A stretch of 64,000 nt of DNA, taken from Kordiimonas gwangyangensis DSM 19435 = JCM 12864. GTDB taxonomy: Bacteria > Pseudomonadota > Alphaproteobacteria > Sphingomonadales > Kordiimonadaceae. A program made the position numbers and the translations under genes. The stretch lies in contig NZ_AQXF01000003.1 of NCBI RefSeq assembly GCF_000375545.1, positions 328,595 through 392,594 on the forward strand, read 5' to 3'. How positions within the stretch are numbered: the stretch's first letter is position 1; the number at the start of each line of letters is the position of its first letter. Of the stretch, positions 1 to 9,861 are shown piece after piece. The notes below the pieces were generated by a model. That model saw only the letters and a list, made by a program, of their open reading frames with translations. It was not told the DNA's origin and made no database searches.

Positions 1-605
1 TGCTCGCCTTCCGGCTTGAGACATGGGACGAGGCCAAGGTTATCTTCATCTTCCATGTGGTCGGTACGGTAATGGAGATATTCAAAACCCATATGGGCTC
101 GTGGGTGTATCCAGAAGAAAACTTCTTTCGCATTGGCGGCGTACCGCTGTTCTCTGGCTTTATGTATGCTTCAGTCGGTAGTTATTTTGCCCGCGTGTGG
201 CGGCTGTTTGACTTCCGTTTCAGCAACTACCCACCTGCATGGAGCCCTTTTGGGCTCGCCGCTGCCATCTATGTGAATTTTTTCACCCATCACTATTTTT
301 GGGACGTACGCGGGCTATTGTTTGCGGCGACAGTGCTTATGTATGCCCGTTGCCGCATCTATTTCACGCCGAACGGCAGGCGGCACAGCATGCCCATTCT
401 GCTCGCGCTTTTTCTCGGTGCCGGGTTTATCTGGCTCGCGGAAAATATCGCCACATTCGGCAAGATTTGGCTGTACCCCAACCAGCATGAGGGCTGGCAG
501 CTCGTCTCGTTCTCCAAGCTTGGCTCATGGTTCCTCTTGATGATCATCAGCGGCGCACTGGTGAGCATCATTCAAAAGCCGCAGGCTGAACCTAAAGGTC
601 CTTGA
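1..605 (+). CDS. DUF817 family membrane protein (5' partial)
   Basis: The frame is already open at the left edge of the window (first full codon at base 3) and runs about 200 residues to a TGA, so the N-terminus is missing. The protein is strongly hydrophobic and aromatic, with several membrane segments and a loop containing KTHMGSW and FFRIGGVPLFSGF. This pattern matches the DUF817 (YoaT-like) integral membrane family, whose function is unknown. An internal GTG at 57 is unlikely to be the true start, because the conserved-looking sequence continues upstream of it. The 3' end overlaps the convergent DUF4112 gene by 14 bases. Confidence 0.8.
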   Translation, partial: LAFRLETWDEAKVIFIFHVVGTVMEIFKTHMGSWVYPEENFFRIGGVPLFSGFMYASVGSYFARVWRLFDFRFSNYPPAWSPFGLAAAIYVNFFTHHYFWDVRGLLFAATVLMYARCRIYFTPNGRRHSMPILLALFLGAGFIWLAENIATFGKIWLYPNQHEGWQLVSFSKLGSWFLLMIISGALVSIIQKPQAEPKGP

Positions 606-972
606 ACGCCACGCCAAGCTCATCCTCAAGCAGATGGATGTTCCGGATGTTGGCCTTGTAGCCAATGTCGAAAAGGTCGCCGATCAATGGGATTGAGCCT
701 ATGGCCCAGTCGAGGACAAGGTTCACGAGCATACGGGCAATTGTGCCCTTGCTTGCGCCCATGCGCCAGCCTTCAAGAATGATATAGGCGGCCATCAATG
801 CTGTCACCGTGTCACCAGCGCCGGGTATCAGGCCGAGGATGCTATCGAGGCCGAAGCGGATGCTGGTGCCTGGCAACTTGAATTGACTGTCGAGCAGCCG
901 GGCAAGGCGATAAATGCGCTTCGCCCGTGTGCGGTTGGTTTCATTCATGCTGTTGTGGCCGGCTTCTGCCAT
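592..972 (-). CDS. DUF4112 domain-containing small protein
   Basis: About 126 residues. The middle carries the DUF4112 hallmark of short hydrophobic segments, GLIPGAGDTVTALMAAYII and GSIPLIGDLFDIGYKAN. These proteins are small predicted membrane proteins of unknown function. Three start codons lie in a row (978 GTG, 975 ATG, 972 ATG). The one at 972 is best spaced from the AGGGGG motif that follows the upstream carrier gene's stop codon. The gene lies only about 9 bases downstream of that carrier gene on the same strand, so the two are probably co-transcribed. The exact start is uncertain by a few residues. Confidence 0.8.
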   Translation of the reverse strand: MAEAGHNSMNETNRTRAKRIYRLARLLDSQFKLPGTSIRFGLDSILGLIPGAGDTVTALMAAYIILEGWRMGASKGTIARMLVNLVLDWAIGSIPLIGDLFDIGYKANIRNIHLLEDELGVAFKDL

Positions 973-981
973 CATCACCCC

Positions 982-2415
982 CTAGTTCGCGAACCCGATG
1001 TATTCCCCGAAGTGGACGGAGAAGACGAGGGCGACCGCCGCGAAAGCAAACAGCTTGAGGAGAAGCGGTGTCACGAACTTCACCCATTGCACATAGGGGA
1101 TTTTCCCAAGCGCGAGGGTCCCGATCACGAGCGCGCTGGTGGGCACAACCATATTGGTGAAACCGTCACCAAACTGGTAGGCCAGCACGGCTGTTTGTTG
1201 CGATACGCCCGTAAGATCCGCAAGCGGGGACATAATCGGCATGGTCACAAAAGCCTGTCCGCTGCCGGAGGGGATGAAGAAGTTGGTGATGGTTTGCACG
1301 CCAAGCATGCCAAGCGCCGCCATATCGGGGCCGAGGCCATCCAGCAGCGAAGCGATGGCGTTGATGATGGTGTCGATAATCATGCCGTCGGTCAGCACAA
1401 CTTCAATCGCGCGGGCGAAACCGATAAGAAGGGCCGCTGCCGTCATCTCCGCCGCGCCGCCAACAAACACTTTGCCTGCGTCGTTCGGGTCCATGCGGGC
1501 AATGAGCGCGGTCAGCGCACCGATGGCGAGGAAGATGGTATTCAGCTCCAGAATATACCAACCCCAGTTCTGCGCGCCGTATACGAAGAAGACGATACCG
1601 CCCACAAACACCGAGAGGATCAGCTTGCGTGGCCACGTGAAGGCGACATCCTCTGGAATGTCAAAACCCTTGGAATAGTCCACGTGGGCGACAAGGCTTT
1701 TGCTGGGATCAGCCTGAATTTTGCGCGCATAGGCATAGATATGCTGAAAAGCGATCAACAGGCAGATAAGGAACAATACCACACGGAACCACAGGCCGGA
1801 GGTGGGCGGCAGGCCCGCGATATCCTGCGCGATGAGCACACCAAAAGGGTTGGTGCCGGCAGTTGCCCAGCCAACGCCGTAACTGGCCCACAGGATGCCC
1901 ATGGCGACAATGCTGTCGAGCTTCATGGCGAGGCACATGGTCACGAGGATGGGGATGAGCGGCATATATTCTTCGCCCATGCCGATGGTGAAGGCGCCCG
2001 CACCAAAAAGCACGAGCGTGCCGCCAATCAGGATGCCGGGGCTTGCGCCAAAGGCACGCACCGCGCGGAACAGCACCGCGTCAATCGCGCCCGAGGCACG
2101 CAGGAGTGCGATCACGCCGCCCACAAGAAAGACAAGAAAGATAATCTCCTGCGCGCTTTCAAGCCCGCGCGGGATGGCGGTCAGGAAATGCCAGGGTTCA
2201 AGGCTTGGCGCGGCTTCAGCGGCATGGAAGCTGCCGGGCACCACCATGTCCCCATGCAGGCCTTCAGGCGCAGGGACACGGTCAAAAGTACCGGAAGGAA
2301 TGATGTAAGACAGGATTTGCGCGACGATGATCAGCGAAAAAATAAGAACAAGTGAATCCGGAAACCACCCCTTCTTTTTTTCCGGCTTTCCTTCACTGGC
2401 GGAAATGCTCGCCAT
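982..2415 (-). CDS. YfcC-family (DcuC-like) membrane carrier
   Basis: A polytopic membrane protein of 477 residues with roughly 12 hydrophobic segments. It contains the motifs typical of YfcC/C4-dicarboxylate anaerobic carrier-like proteins: GMGEEYMPLIPI near residue 155, WASYGVGWATAGTNPFG near 185, and a C-terminal NFFIPSGSGQAFVTMPIM. The family moves small organic acids or amino acids; the substrate cannot be told from sequence. I chose the ATG at 2415 because GGAGG sits 7 bases upstream. A longer frame begins at 2484, but its extra residues have no such site. The gene is divergent from the kelch gene at 2537 and probably leads a two-gene unit with DUF4112. Confidence 0.82.
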   Translation of the reverse strand: MASISASEGKPEKKKGWFPDSLVLIFSLIIVAQILSYIIPSGTFDRVPAPEGLHGDMVVPGSFHAAEAAPSLEPWHFLTAIPRGLESAQEIIFLVFLVGGVIALLRASGAIDAVLFRAVRAFGASPGILIGGTLVLFGAGAFTIGMGEEYMPLIPILVTMCLAMKLDSIVAMGILWASYGVGWATAGTNPFGVLIAQDIAGLPPTSGLWFRVVLFLICLLIAFQHIYAYARKIQADPSKSLVAHVDYSKGFDIPEDVAFTWPRKLILSVFVGGIVFFVYGAQNWGWYILELNTIFLAIGALTALIARMDPNDAGKVFVGGAAEMTAAALLIGFARAIEVVLTDGMIIDTIINAIASLLDGLGPDMAALGMLGVQTITNFFIPSGSGQAFVTMPIMSPLADLTGVSQQTAVLAYQFGDGFTNMVVPTSALVIGTLALGKIPYVQWVKFVTPLLLKLFAFAAVALVFSVHFGEYIGFAN

Positions 2416-2536
2416 AAAATAGCCTCCAGATGCCTGATTTATTATTGTTGTACCAATATTGGCAGTTAAGCAGGATGATGTCACGCGGTGTTGTTTTGCG
2501 CTTTCATTTTCAAGGCATGATGCGGAGGGTGGTTTG

Positions 2537-3616
2537 ATGAAGAAGCTTTTGGTTGCTCATGGTGCTGCCGCCTTGATGGCGCTCGTAGGTGCATCGTCAA
2601 GCATGGCAGATACAGCTTGTGTGCCCGCACTGCCGGAAGCGCACGCCAATAATGCGGTCGCGGTCACAGAGGTGGACGGCAAACCCACGCTCTTTTCTTT
2701 CGCTGGCCTGAAGGCTGGCAAAAGATGGGCGGACACATCCAAAAGCGCGTTCATGTTCCGGGAAGGCGACACAAGCTGGCGCGTGCTGCCTGATGTGCCG
2801 GTGGATGTTGGTCGTCTTGCCGCAACCGCGGAGGCCGTGGGCGGTAAAGTCTATCTCTTCGGTGGGTACAGCGTGGCGAAGGACGGCTCCGAGGTTTCGG
2901 AGCCTGAGAATTTTGTCTTTGATCCCGTCGCGGGCAGCTACACCCGCATCGCGGACATGCCGCTGCCGGTCGATGACACGGTCAGCTTTGTCTATAAGGC
3001 ACGTTATATCTACCTTGTCTCCGGCTGGCACAATGAAGGCAATGTGCGCGACGTGCAGGTTTATGATGTCGCGACTGACAGTTGGTCCAAGGCAAGTGAC
3101 TATCCCGGCAGCCCGGTATTCGGTCACGCAGGCGGCATTGTTGGTAATCGCTTCGTGATTGCGGACGGTGTCGCTGTGGTGGGCGAGAGCGAAGATGGCA
3201 GGCGCCAGTTCGACACGGTCAATGAAGGCTGGATGGGCATCATTGACGAAAATGACCCCACCACCATCACCTATCGCCGCCTGCCGCAACTGCCCGGCCG
3301 TGGCCACTACCGCATGGGTGGGGAAGGTGACGTTGAAGGTAACCGTGTGCTCTTTGTCGGCGGGACCCCCAATGCCTATAACTATAACGGCATTGGCTAC
3401 AACGGTGAGCCGTCAAAACCGCAAAAGCATGTCTTCGCGTGGGATTTCACCAAGGATAACTGGGTGGCTTACGATGATAAACCGGTCGCCAGCATGGACC
3501 ACCGCGGCCTTGTGAGTTGGGCCGGTGACTGGATCACGATTGGCGGACTGATTGCTGGGCAACAGGTAACCGGCGATGTACTTTCCACCCTCGGCCAGGT
3601 CACAACCTGCCGCTAA
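2537..3616 (+). CDS. Secreted kelch-repeat beta-propeller protein
   Basis: 359 residues with a clear Sec signal peptide (MKKLL, a hydrophobic core, then cleavage near ASSSMA). Kelch-type blades follow, recognisable by repeated GGK-Y-FGGY, DVQVYDVATDSW, GNRFVIADG and RVLFVGG elements. Such propellers often bind or modify sugars (for example N-acetylneuraminate epimerase NanM), but no catalytic residues can be assigned here. The ATG at 2537 follows GGAGGG by 7 bases; upstream in-frame codons lack a ribosome site and would hide the signal peptide. The stop overlaps the convergent GFA gene. Confidence 0.75.
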   Translation: MKKLLVAHGAAALMALVGASSSMADTACVPALPEAHANNAVAVTEVDGKPTLFSFAGLKAGKRWADTSKSAFMFREGDTSWRVLPDVPVDVGRLAATAEAVGGKVYLFGGYSVAKDGSEVSEPENFVFDPVAGSYTRIADMPLPVDDTVSFVYKARYIYLVSGWHNEGNVRDVQVYDVATDSWSKASDYPGSPVFGHAGGIVGNRFVIADGVAVVGESEDGRRQFDTVNEGWMGIIDENDPTTITYRRLPQLPGRGHYRMGGEGDVEGNRVLFVGGTPNAYNYNGIGYNGEPSKPQKHVFAWDFTKDNWVAYDDKPVASMDHRGLVSWAGDWITIGGLIAGQQVTGDVLSTLGQVTTCR

Positions 3617-4053
3617 AGCCCGACATCCCAGCAGTCCTTGACCGTCACGCCGCGCATCCATACGTCGGCCCAGCGGGCTTTTTTCTCGTCGCCGGATAAG
3701 GTCTTGGGAGAAACAGTGGTCGGGGCGGGGAAATCTTTGTACTTCGCGAGTGCGCGCACGTTCACCGCAGCGCGGCGTTCGTCGTCCACGTCACACGTCA
3801 CGCAGGTTAGTACGCCGCAGCGCTGGCACAGCCAGAAACGCGCGTTCATGCTGCCTTGCTCAAAAAGGTTGATGGCGGCCTCGTTCTGGACCTCAATCTC
3901 AAGCGTGGCATCGGGGTGCGAGACCCAGGCGGCACCGTGATTGGTGCAGAAGTCACAGTCACAGGCGCGCGGTGTCCAGCCTTCCGGCGTTTGCTCGCTC
4001 GTCACACGCACGGCAATATTGCCGCAATAACACCCGCCTTCATGTACTGCCAC
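3613..4053 (-). CDS. GFA-fold zinc protein (Mss4-like)
   Basis: 146 residues. The cysteine pattern is CYC near residue 8, CDCDFC near 40 and CQRC near 80, the zinc-binding arrangement of the glutathione-dependent formaldehyde-activating (GFA/Mss4-like) family. Most members have no proven substrate, so a formaldehyde role is not implied. The GTG at 4053 is preferred because GAGGAGG lies 5 bases upstream; a longer frame from 4098 adds an extra Cys-rich stretch without a ribosome site. A second GFA gene lies at 26817-27203. Confidence 0.8.
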   Translation of the reverse strand: MAVHEGGCYCGNIAVRVTSEQTPEGWTPRACDCDFCTNHGAAWVSHPDATLEIEVQNEAAINLFEQGSMNARFWLCQRCGVLTCVTCDVDDERRAAVNVRALAKYKDFPAPTTVSPKTLSGDEKKARWADVWMRGVTVKDCWDVGL

Positions 4054-4091
4054 TTGTTCCTCCTCTAGGGTATTCGCGCACGCGGCGCAGC

Positions 4092-4119
4092 TTGGCACAA
4101 GAAAGCGCTCCTTTATAGG
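4092..4119 (+). promoter_or_regulatory. Possible sigma-70 promoter for yebC
   Basis: TTGGCA at 4092-4097 and TATAGG at 4114-4119 are separated by 16 bases. They are in the only sizeable intergenic gap upstream of yebC, leaving a leader of about 125 bases. This is a pattern match only; alternative promoters closer to the gene are possible. Confidence 0.35.
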
Positions 4120-4251
4120 GCGAATTTGCCAACTTCCCCCTGTTCAAGCGCTTTAAATCTGCTAATAAGAGGGCCAACTGGCGCCGGGCCTCTCTGTCCC
4201 GCGCGGCAAAACCACGAACAATAATGTTAGGATAAGCTGCAGAGGGTAACC

Positions 4252-5004
4252 ATGGCAGGCCATTCCAAGTTTAAGAACATCATGCACCGCAAGGGTGCGC
4301 AGGACAAAAAGCGTTCCAAAGTTTTCTCGAAGCTGAGCCGCGAGATCACCGTTGCTGCTAAGATGGGCGGCGAGGACGCAGACAGCAACCCACGCCTCCG
4401 TCTCGCCATTGCGACGGCACGCGCGCAGTCGATGCCGAAAGACAATATCGAACGCGCAATTGCCAAGGCATCGGGCGGCGACGCCGAGAACTATGATGAA
4501 ATGCGCTATGAGGGTTATGCCTCGGGCGGCGTTGGCATCATCGTTGAGGCGCTGACGGACAACCGCAACCGTACGGCATCCGACGTTCGCACCATCTTCG
4601 GCAAAGCCGGCGGTAACATGGGCGAAAGCGGCTCGGTACAGTTCATGTTCGACCGTGTGGGCGAAATCTTCTTCCCGGCTGATGCTGCGGGCGCTGACGA
4701 TATGTTCGAAGCCGCGCTTGAAGCTGGTGCTGATGAGGTCGAGAGCGACGAGGACGGCCACGCGGTCTATACCGACGCGGCTGAGCTTCACGCTGTTGTT
4801 TCCGCGCTCACCGAAGCGCTCGGCAAGGAACCAGAGAGCGCGAAGCTCATCTGGAAGCCGAAAGAGCCGATTTCGCTTGATAAAGAAGGCGCCGAGAAAG
4901 TCATGCGCCTTATCGAAGCACTTGAAGACAATGACGACGTTCAGACCGTCTTCGGCAACTATGACATCCCGGAAGATGTCCTGGCCGAACTTGACGCTGA
5001 ATAA
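4252..5004 (+). CDS. yebC: YebC/PmpR (TACO1-like) family protein
   Basis: 250 residues, the normal length. The N-terminus [21 protein letters not shown] is the family signature, followed by the conserved [25 protein letters not shown] block and a C-terminal domain with [10 protein letters not shown]. YebC proteins were described as DNA-binding regulators and more recently as ribosome-associated factors helping translation of proline-rich stretches. The gene is followed by a strong terminator and then by ruvC, the common order in alphaproteobacteria, where yebC precedes ruvCAB. Confidence 0.93.
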   Translation: MAGHSKFKNIMHRKGAQDKKRSKVFSKLSREITVAAKMGGEDADSNPRLRLAIATARAQSMPKDNIERAIAKASGGDAENYDEMRYEGYASGGVGIIVEALTDNRNRTASDVRTIFGKAGGNMGESGSVQFMFDRVGEIFFPADAAGADDMFEAALEAGADEVESDEDGHAVYTDAAELHAVVSALTEALGKEPESAKLIWKPKEPISLDKEGAEKVMRLIEALEDNDDVQTVFGNYDIPEDVLAELDAE

Positions 5005-5021
5005 GCCATAAGCCAAAAAAG

Positions 5022-5055
5022 AGGCCTGCCCACGATTTGCGGGCGGGCCTTTTAT
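5022..5055 (+). terminator. Rho-independent terminator after yebC
   Basis: A 10-bp stem (5022-5031 with 5041-5050, one G-T pair) and a 9-base loop are followed by TTTATTTT. It separates yebC from the ruvCAB-tol operon. Confidence 0.85.
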
Positions 5056-5093
5056 TTTAAGTAAACCTTGGGGAGCGAGGTTAGGCAGGAAAT

Positions 5094-5591
5094 ATGCGGC
5101 TTTTGGGACTTGATCCGGGGCTACAGAAAACCGGTTGGGGGATCGTGGAAAGTGTGGGCACGCGCCTCAGCCACGTCGCCAACGGCACCGTCACATCGAA
5201 TAGCAAAAAAAGCCTGGCTGAACGCCTCGTTGAACTTGCGGACGGTCTTGAAGCCGTGATCGCAGAGTGGCAGCCGCAGTCCTGCGCGGTTGAGGAAACT
5301 TTCGTCAATAAAAACCCCACTTCAACGCTCAAGCTTGGGCAGGCGCGTGGCATTGCGCTCCTTGTTCCCGCGCGTGCGGGCCTCAGTGTCGCGGAATATA
5401 CGCCGAACCATGTGAAGAAGTCGGTTGTGGGTGTTGGCCATGCCGCGAAAGAGCAGGTGGACGCCATGGTGCGCGTTCTGTTGCCGGGCGTGAAAATAAA
5501 TGGCCCGGATGCGGCAGATGCGCTTGCAGTTGCCATCTGCCATGCGCATCATGTGGCGACCATGCAGAATTTCGGGGGGCAATACCGTTGA
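5094..5591 (+). CDS. ruvC: Holliday junction resolvase RuvC
   Basis: 165 residues, normal for RuvC. The four acidic catalytic residues are visible: D7 in LGLDPGL, E68 in VEETF, and D139 and D142 in [16 protein letters not shown]. RuvC is a dimeric, Mg-dependent endonuclease that cuts Holliday junctions delivered by RuvAB. It opens an operon in which ruvA starts inside the last codons of ruvC (4-base overlap). Confidence 0.96.
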   Translation: MRLLGLDPGLQKTGWGIVESVGTRLSHVANGTVTSNSKKSLAERLVELADGLEAVIAEWQPQSCAVEETFVNKNPTSTLKLGQARGIALLVPARAGLSVAEYTPNHVKKSVVGVGHAAKEQVDAMVRVLLPGVKINGPDAADALAVAICHAHHVATMQNFGGQYR

Positions 5592-6208
5592 TCGCAAAGC
5601 TGACAGGCATTTTGGATAGCGTCGGAGACGACTGGCTGATCGTGGATGTTGGCGGTGTCGGCTATCTGGTACACAGCTCCTCGCGCACGCTCTCCGGCCT
5701 GCCGTCGCGCGGCGAAGCGGTGCAGGTGCATGTGGAAACCGTGGTGCGCGAAGACGCGATCACGCTGTACGGCTTTGGTGAAGTGGCCGAGCGCAACATG
5801 TTCCGGCTGCTCACATCCGTGCAGGGCGTGGGCTCGAAGGTGGCGCTTGCTATTCTCTCCGTGCTCAGCGCGAACGAGCTTCAGAATGCGATTGCGGCAC
5901 AGGACAAAACCGCTGTCGCACGCGCCAAGGGCGTTGGCCCCAAGGTTGCGGCACGCATTGTTAATGAACTCAAGGACAAGGTCACCGGCCTCGTGTTCCA
6001 GCCGAAGGGCGTGCAGGTGTCGGGTAGTGCTCCAGCCGCGCCCGCTGGTGGCGGCGCGATTGAAGACGCGATCTCGGCGCTGGTGAACCTTGGCTACAAG
6101 CCGGTTGAAGCACACGGCGCCGTTGCCAAAGCCGCATCAAACCTTGGTGCGGATGCGGACGTTGCCAAGCTCGTGCCCGCCGCGTTGAAGGAATTGAGTA
6201 GCTTATGA
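5588..6208 (+). CDS. ruvA: Holliday junction branch migration protein RuvA
   Basis: 206 residues with MIAKLTG at the N-terminus and the two helix-hairpin-helix motifs ([17 protein letters not shown] and [15 protein letters not shown]). The C-terminal domain III that contacts RuvB ends in [12 protein letters not shown]. RuvA tetramers bind four-way junctions. The start is a TTG at 5588 that overlaps the ruvC stop as TTGA, suggesting translational coupling. Confidence 0.95.
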   Translation: MIAKLTGILDSVGDDWLIVDVGGVGYLVHSSSRTLSGLPSRGEAVQVHVETVVREDAITLYGFGEVAERNMFRLLTSVQGVGSKVALAILSVLSANELQNAIAAQDKTAVARAKGVGPKVAARIVNELKDKVTGLVFQPKGVQVSGSAPAAPAGGGAIEDAISALVNLGYKPVEAHGAVAKAASNLGADADVAKLVPAALKELSSL

Positions 6209-7257
6209 GCATGGAAGATGAAGACAGGCTCGTGAGCGGCACGGAAGGCTCGGGCGACACTTTGGACGCCGGGCTTCGCCCACAGTCCCTGCGCGAATTT
6301 ATCGGCCAGAAACAGGCGCGGGAGAACCTTGAGGTGTTCATTGGCGCCGCCCGTGCGCGGTCTGAGGCGATGGATCACGTGCTGTTCTTCGGCCCGCCCG
6401 GCCTTGGCAAGACCACTCTGGCGCAGATTGTGGCCCGTGAACTCGGCGTGAATTTCCGCGCGACCAGCGGCCCGGTTATCTCAAAAGCCGGTGACCTCGC
6501 AGCGCTCCTGACCAACCTGCAGGAACGGGATGTTCTCTTCATTGACGAGATCCACCGGCTCAACCCGGCGGTTGAGGAAGTGCTGTACCCTGCGATGGAA
6601 GACTTCCAGCTTGACCTGATCATCGGGGAAGGCCCGGCGGCACGCTCTGTGCGTATTGACCTGCCACGCTTCACCCTTGTGGGGGCGACCACGCGTTCGG
6701 GGCTGATCACGAAGCCACTTCGCGATCGTTTCGGTATCCCAACGAGGCTGGAATTCTATAATACGGAAGAGCTGACCGAAGTGGTGCGCCGGGGCGCGCG
6801 GCTTCTTGGCCTCAATATGAGCGAAGACGGCGCACGCGAAGTGGCGGCACGCTCACGCGGCACACCGCGCATCGCCGGGCGGCTGCTGCGCCGTGTGCGG
6901 GATTTCGCGCTGATGGCGGAGCGGGATACGGTAGACGCGGTGGCGGCTGACGCTGCGCTCACGCGCCTGCAGGTGGATAACCTTGGCCTCGACACCATGG
7001 ACCGGCGCTATATGCACTGTATCGGCGTCACCTACACAGGTGGCCCGGTGGGTATCGAGACACTGGCTGCCGCACTGTCGGAACCGCGTGACGCAATTGA
7101 GGATATCATTGAGCCATACCTGATGCAGATTGGCCTTGTGCAGCGCACACCGCGCGGGCGCATGCTGTCGCCGGACGGCTGGAAGCATCTCGGCCTCACC
7201 CCGCCGCCATCGGCTGGCGGCAGCGGGCAACTGGATATGCTGGGGGATACAAAGTGA
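6205..7257 (+). CDS. ruvB: Holliday junction helicase RuvB
   Basis: 350 residues. It has an AAA+ core with Walker A GPPGLGKT at residues 63-70, Walker B DEIHRLN and sensor motif GATTR, then the C-terminal winged helix with RTPRGR. RuvB hexamers pump DNA through the RuvA-bound junction using ATP. The start ATG overlaps the ruvA stop (ATGA). The ruvB stop overlaps the ybgC start in the same way, so the four genes form one tightly coupled unit. Confidence 0.96.
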   Translation: MSMEDEDRLVSGTEGSGDTLDAGLRPQSLREFIGQKQARENLEVFIGAARARSEAMDHVLFFGPPGLGKTTLAQIVARELGVNFRATSGPVISKAGDLAALLTNLQERDVLFIDEIHRLNPAVEEVLYPAMEDFQLDLIIGEGPAARSVRIDLPRFTLVGATTRSGLITKPLRDRFGIPTRLEFYNTEELTEVVRRGARLLGLNMSEDGAREVAARSRGTPRIAGRLLRRVRDFALMAERDTVDAVAADAALTRLQVDNLGLDTMDRRYMHCIGVTYTGGPVGIETLAAALSEPRDAIEDIIEPYLMQIGLVQRTPRGRMLSPDGWKHLGLTPPPSAGGSGQLDMLGDTK

Positions 7258-7733
7258 CGGGTACAATTGCCGCGGGTGAGTGGAAAGACGGCATCTTCCA
7301 TTTCCCCATCCGTGTTTACTATGAAGATACCGACATCGGCGGCATGGTCTACCATGGCCGCTACATCAGCTTTTTTGAACGGGTGCGGTCCGAGAGCATT
7401 CGCGGCACCGACGCGGACGTGAACCATTTGTTTGAACTGGCTGAAGATGAGGGCGGCCCGCTTACCTATGTGGTGTCGTCCATCAATGTGAAATATCACC
7501 GGCAGGCGACGGTGGGGGATATCCTCATCGGCCACTCCATGGTCAAGCGGGTGCGCGCCGCCGCGATTGAAGTGAAACAGTGGATCACGCGGAACGGCAA
7601 GCTGGTCGCGGAAGCAGACCTTGTTGTTGCCGTGATAGGAAATGATGGCAGGCCGAAACGTTGGCCCAATTCTGCCAGAATTTGTTGGCAGAACATGATG
7701 GATGAGGCCACAGCGGCCGGAAAAAATACCTGA
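7254..7733 (+). CDS. ybgC: Tol-Pal-associated acyl-CoA thioesterase YbgC
   Basis: 159 residues of hotdog fold. The 4-hydroxybenzoyl-CoA thioesterase-type active site is seen as [21 protein letters not shown], with the catalytic Asp in DTD and the following His-Gly. YbgC hydrolyses acyl-CoA or acyl-ACP thioesters and is linked to the cell envelope and Tol system. The GTG start at 7254 overlaps the ruvB stop by 4 bases. tolQ follows 39 bases later. Confidence 0.92.
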   Translation: MTGTIAAGEWKDGIFHFPIRVYYEDTDIGGMVYHGRYISFFERVRSESIRGTDADVNHLFELAEDEGGPLTYVVSSINVKYHRQATVGDILIGHSMVKRVRAAAIEVKQWITRNGKLVAEADLVVAVIGNDGRPKRWPNSARICWQNMMDEATAAGKNT

Positions 7734-7772
7734 AGTATATTTACATAAGCCAGAAGTGGCAGGGAGATATTG

Positions 7773-8504
7773 ATGCAAGACCAAATCGTGCAAGGGGTGG
7801 AAGCGGTTCAGCTTGGCGGTAATGCGCCTGATTTCTCCATCATCGGCATGTTCATGCAGGCCGACTTCATCGTGCAATTTGTGATGATCATGCTCCTGAC
7901 CGCGAGCCTCTGGAGCTGGTCGATCATTTTCAATACCTGGACCCGCCTCAAGGACGCGCGCGGCAAGGCCAACGACTTTGAAGACCGTTTCTGGTCCGGC
8001 CAGTCGCTTGATGACCTGTATGCTTCGCTCAAAGGCGCACCCAGCCACCCGATTGCCGCTGTGTTTGTCGCCGCGATGCGCGAATGGCAGCGCAGCCTTG
8101 GTGCCCGCACCACGGGCGTTGACAAGGTCACCGTGCAGGACCGTATCTACAAGGCCATGCACGTTACCACCACGCGGGAGATGGACCGGCTTGAGGGGCA
8201 GGTTGGCTACCTCGCTACCATCGGTTCAGCCGCACCGTTTGTCGGCCTTTTTGGTACCGTGTGGGGCATCATGAACAGCTTCACCTCCATCGCAACCGCA
8301 AGCGACACCTCGCTCGCGACCGTGGCGCCGGGTATTGCTGAGGCGCTGCTCGCAACCGCACTCGGCCTCGTGGCCGCAATCCCGGCGGTGATTGGCTACA
8401 ATAAACTCTCGACCGACCTTGGCCGCTACGCTGGCCGCGTTGAAGGTTTCTCGGACGAGTTTGCCGCGATCCTGTCGCGTCAGCTTGATGAGAGGACACA
8501 TTAA
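7773..8504 (+). CDS. tolQ: Tol-Pal system proton channel subunit TolQ
   Basis: 243 residues, with one N-terminal transmembrane helix (about 25-45) and two more in the second half around GTVWGIMNSF and LLATALGLVAAIPAVIGYNKL. This is the MotA/TolQ/ExbB proton channel signature. TolQ with TolR uses the proton gradient to energise TolA. The ATG at 7773 is chosen because AGGGAG lies 7 bases before it; a TTG one codon upstream is also in frame. The stop shares one base with the tolR start (TAATG). Confidence 0.95.
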   Translation: MQDQIVQGVEAVQLGGNAPDFSIIGMFMQADFIVQFVMIMLLTASLWSWSIIFNTWTRLKDARGKANDFEDRFWSGQSLDDLYASLKGAPSHPIAAVFVAAMREWQRSLGARTTGVDKVTVQDRIYKAMHVTTTREMDRLEGQVGYLATIGSAAPFVGLFGTVWGIMNSFTSIATASDTSLATVAPGIAEALLATALGLVAAIPAVIGYNKLSTDLGRYAGRVEGFSDEFAAILSRQLDERTH

Positions 8505-8947
8505 TGGGCGCTACTGTCACATCGGGCGGCCGCCCGGACGGGGCACGCCGCCGGCGGGGGCGCTACCAGCCGCTCGCAGAAATCAACGTCACGCCCTTTG
8601 TGGACGTGATGCTGGTACTTCTCATTGTATTCATGGTCACTGCACCGCTCCTCACTGCGGGTGTGCCGGTTGACCTGCCGAAGGCCGCAGCCAAGCCGCT
8701 GCCGCAGGACAGCAAGCCCTTGGAGATCAGCATCAATCATGAAGGCGCCATATTCCTCATCGACACTGAAGTGAAGATGGAGGAACTGGTGCCGCGCCTT
8801 GAGGCAATTGCTGGGGCTGCGAAGGATACCCGTATCTATATTCGCGGTGACACGCGCCTTGATTACGGCCGGGTGATGGCTGTGATCGGTGCGATCAACC
8901 GCGCGGGATATACCAAAGTGGCCCTGATCGCGGATCAGAACAAATAG
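8504..8947 (+). CDS. tolR: Tol-Pal system protein TolR
   Basis: 147 residues. A basic N-terminus is followed by a single transmembrane helix carrying the conserved INVTPFVDVMLVLLIVFMV, with the proton-path aspartate at D34. The C-terminal periplasmic domain belongs to the ExbD/TolR family. TolR works with TolQ as the inner-membrane motor. It is coupled to tolQ by TAATG. Confidence 0.95.
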   Translation: MGATVTSGGRPDGARRRRGRYQPLAEINVTPFVDVMLVLLIVFMVTAPLLTAGVPVDLPKAAAKPLPQDSKPLEISINHEGAIFLIDTEVKMEELVPRLEAIAGAAKDTRIYIRGDTRLDYGRVMAVIGAINRAGYTKVALIADQNK

Positions 8948-8960
8948 GTACCAGAGAGCG

Positions 8961-9848
8961 ATGCGCCTAACGAGTGAACGGACTGGCTGGATTTTATCCG
9001 CGACCCTGCATGTCGGGATCGCGGTTGCCGCCTTTGTGGGCTTGCCGCATATCGCAAAGGACCGGGAAGAAGCGCCACCACCAATCTCCATCGACTTTGT
9101 GGAGATCGCTGAGCAAAACCGTGTTGTCGCACCCGAGCCCGAACCGGAAGAAGTAAAGCAGGAAGAAACGGTCGAAGAAGAACCGCAACTCTCCCGCGAT
9201 GAGCCTGCGCCAGTGCAGACAGCAGAGGTTGTGCCGCTACCCGAGGCCAAACCGAAGAAAAAGCCGGAACCAAAGCCCGAGCCAAAGCCTGAGCCCAAAC
9301 CCGAGGTGACGGAACGTATGCAAATTCGGTCACAGGTGATGCCGCAGACGAAGCCGAAGGCACCGTCTAAGCTCAATACGCAGCGGTTGACAGAGCTCCT
9401 GAACAAGGCGGCAAAGGAACAGGAACTCAAGGCCAAGGTTTCGGACGAAAAGAAAGACGAGAAAAAGCCGGAACCAAAAGCCGATAAGCCGAAAACGGAT
9501 ATGTTTGCGGGCATTCGTGGCAGGGTAGCAACAGCGACATTGATGCAGGCTTTGCAGCAGAAAGTTATGCGCTGCTGGAACGTGCCGGCGGGTGCCAAAG
9601 GTGTCCGGGATATGACGGTGAATGTGAAGGTCACGCTCTCGAGCGATGGCGGTCTTATTGGCAAGCCAGAGTTTGTCAATGCTGGCGACCTGAACGACCC
9701 TGACCGCGCCTTCTACCGCGTATTTGCCGAAAGTGCGCGCAGGGCGGTGCAGCTTTGTGCGCCGTTCCCGGAGGCAAGCGAATACATACGCGAGACTGGC
9801 GAGAACCAGATTATTTTCAATTTCGACCCATCAATGTTGGGTGGATAA
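8961..9848 (+). CDS. tolA: TolA envelope-spanning protein
   Basis: 295 residues. A single N-terminal membrane anchor ([20 protein letters not shown]) is followed by a long charged, proline-rich linker with a PKPE tetrapeptide repeat around residues 95-115 and a Lys/Glu-rich helix. The C-terminal domain has the TolA/TonB-like pattern [10 protein letters not shown] with two cysteines (CWN and LCAPF). TolA links the TolQR motor to the outer membrane. The linker is shorter than the E. coli one, as is usual in alphaproteobacteria. Confidence 0.88.
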   Translation: MRLTSERTGWILSATLHVGIAVAAFVGLPHIAKDREEAPPPISIDFVEIAEQNRVVAPEPEPEEVKQEETVEEEPQLSRDEPAPVQTAEVVPLPEAKPKKKPEPKPEPKPEPKPEVTERMQIRSQVMPQTKPKAPSKLNTQRLTELLNKAAKEQELKAKVSDEKKDEKKPEPKADKPKTDMFAGIRGRVATATLMQALQQKVMRCWNVPAGAKGVRDMTVNVKVTLSSDGGLIGKPEFVNAGDLNDPDRAFYRVFAESARRAVQLCAPFPEASEYIRETGENQIIFNFDPSMLGG

Positions 9849-9861
9849 ACGAGGGATAGGC

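Noticed and set aside
883-2355. Long open frame on the plus strand opposite the YfcC-type carrier
   Set aside because: It is rich in His, Arg and Gly without any family pattern and is explained as a shadow of the GC-rich carrier gene on the other strand.
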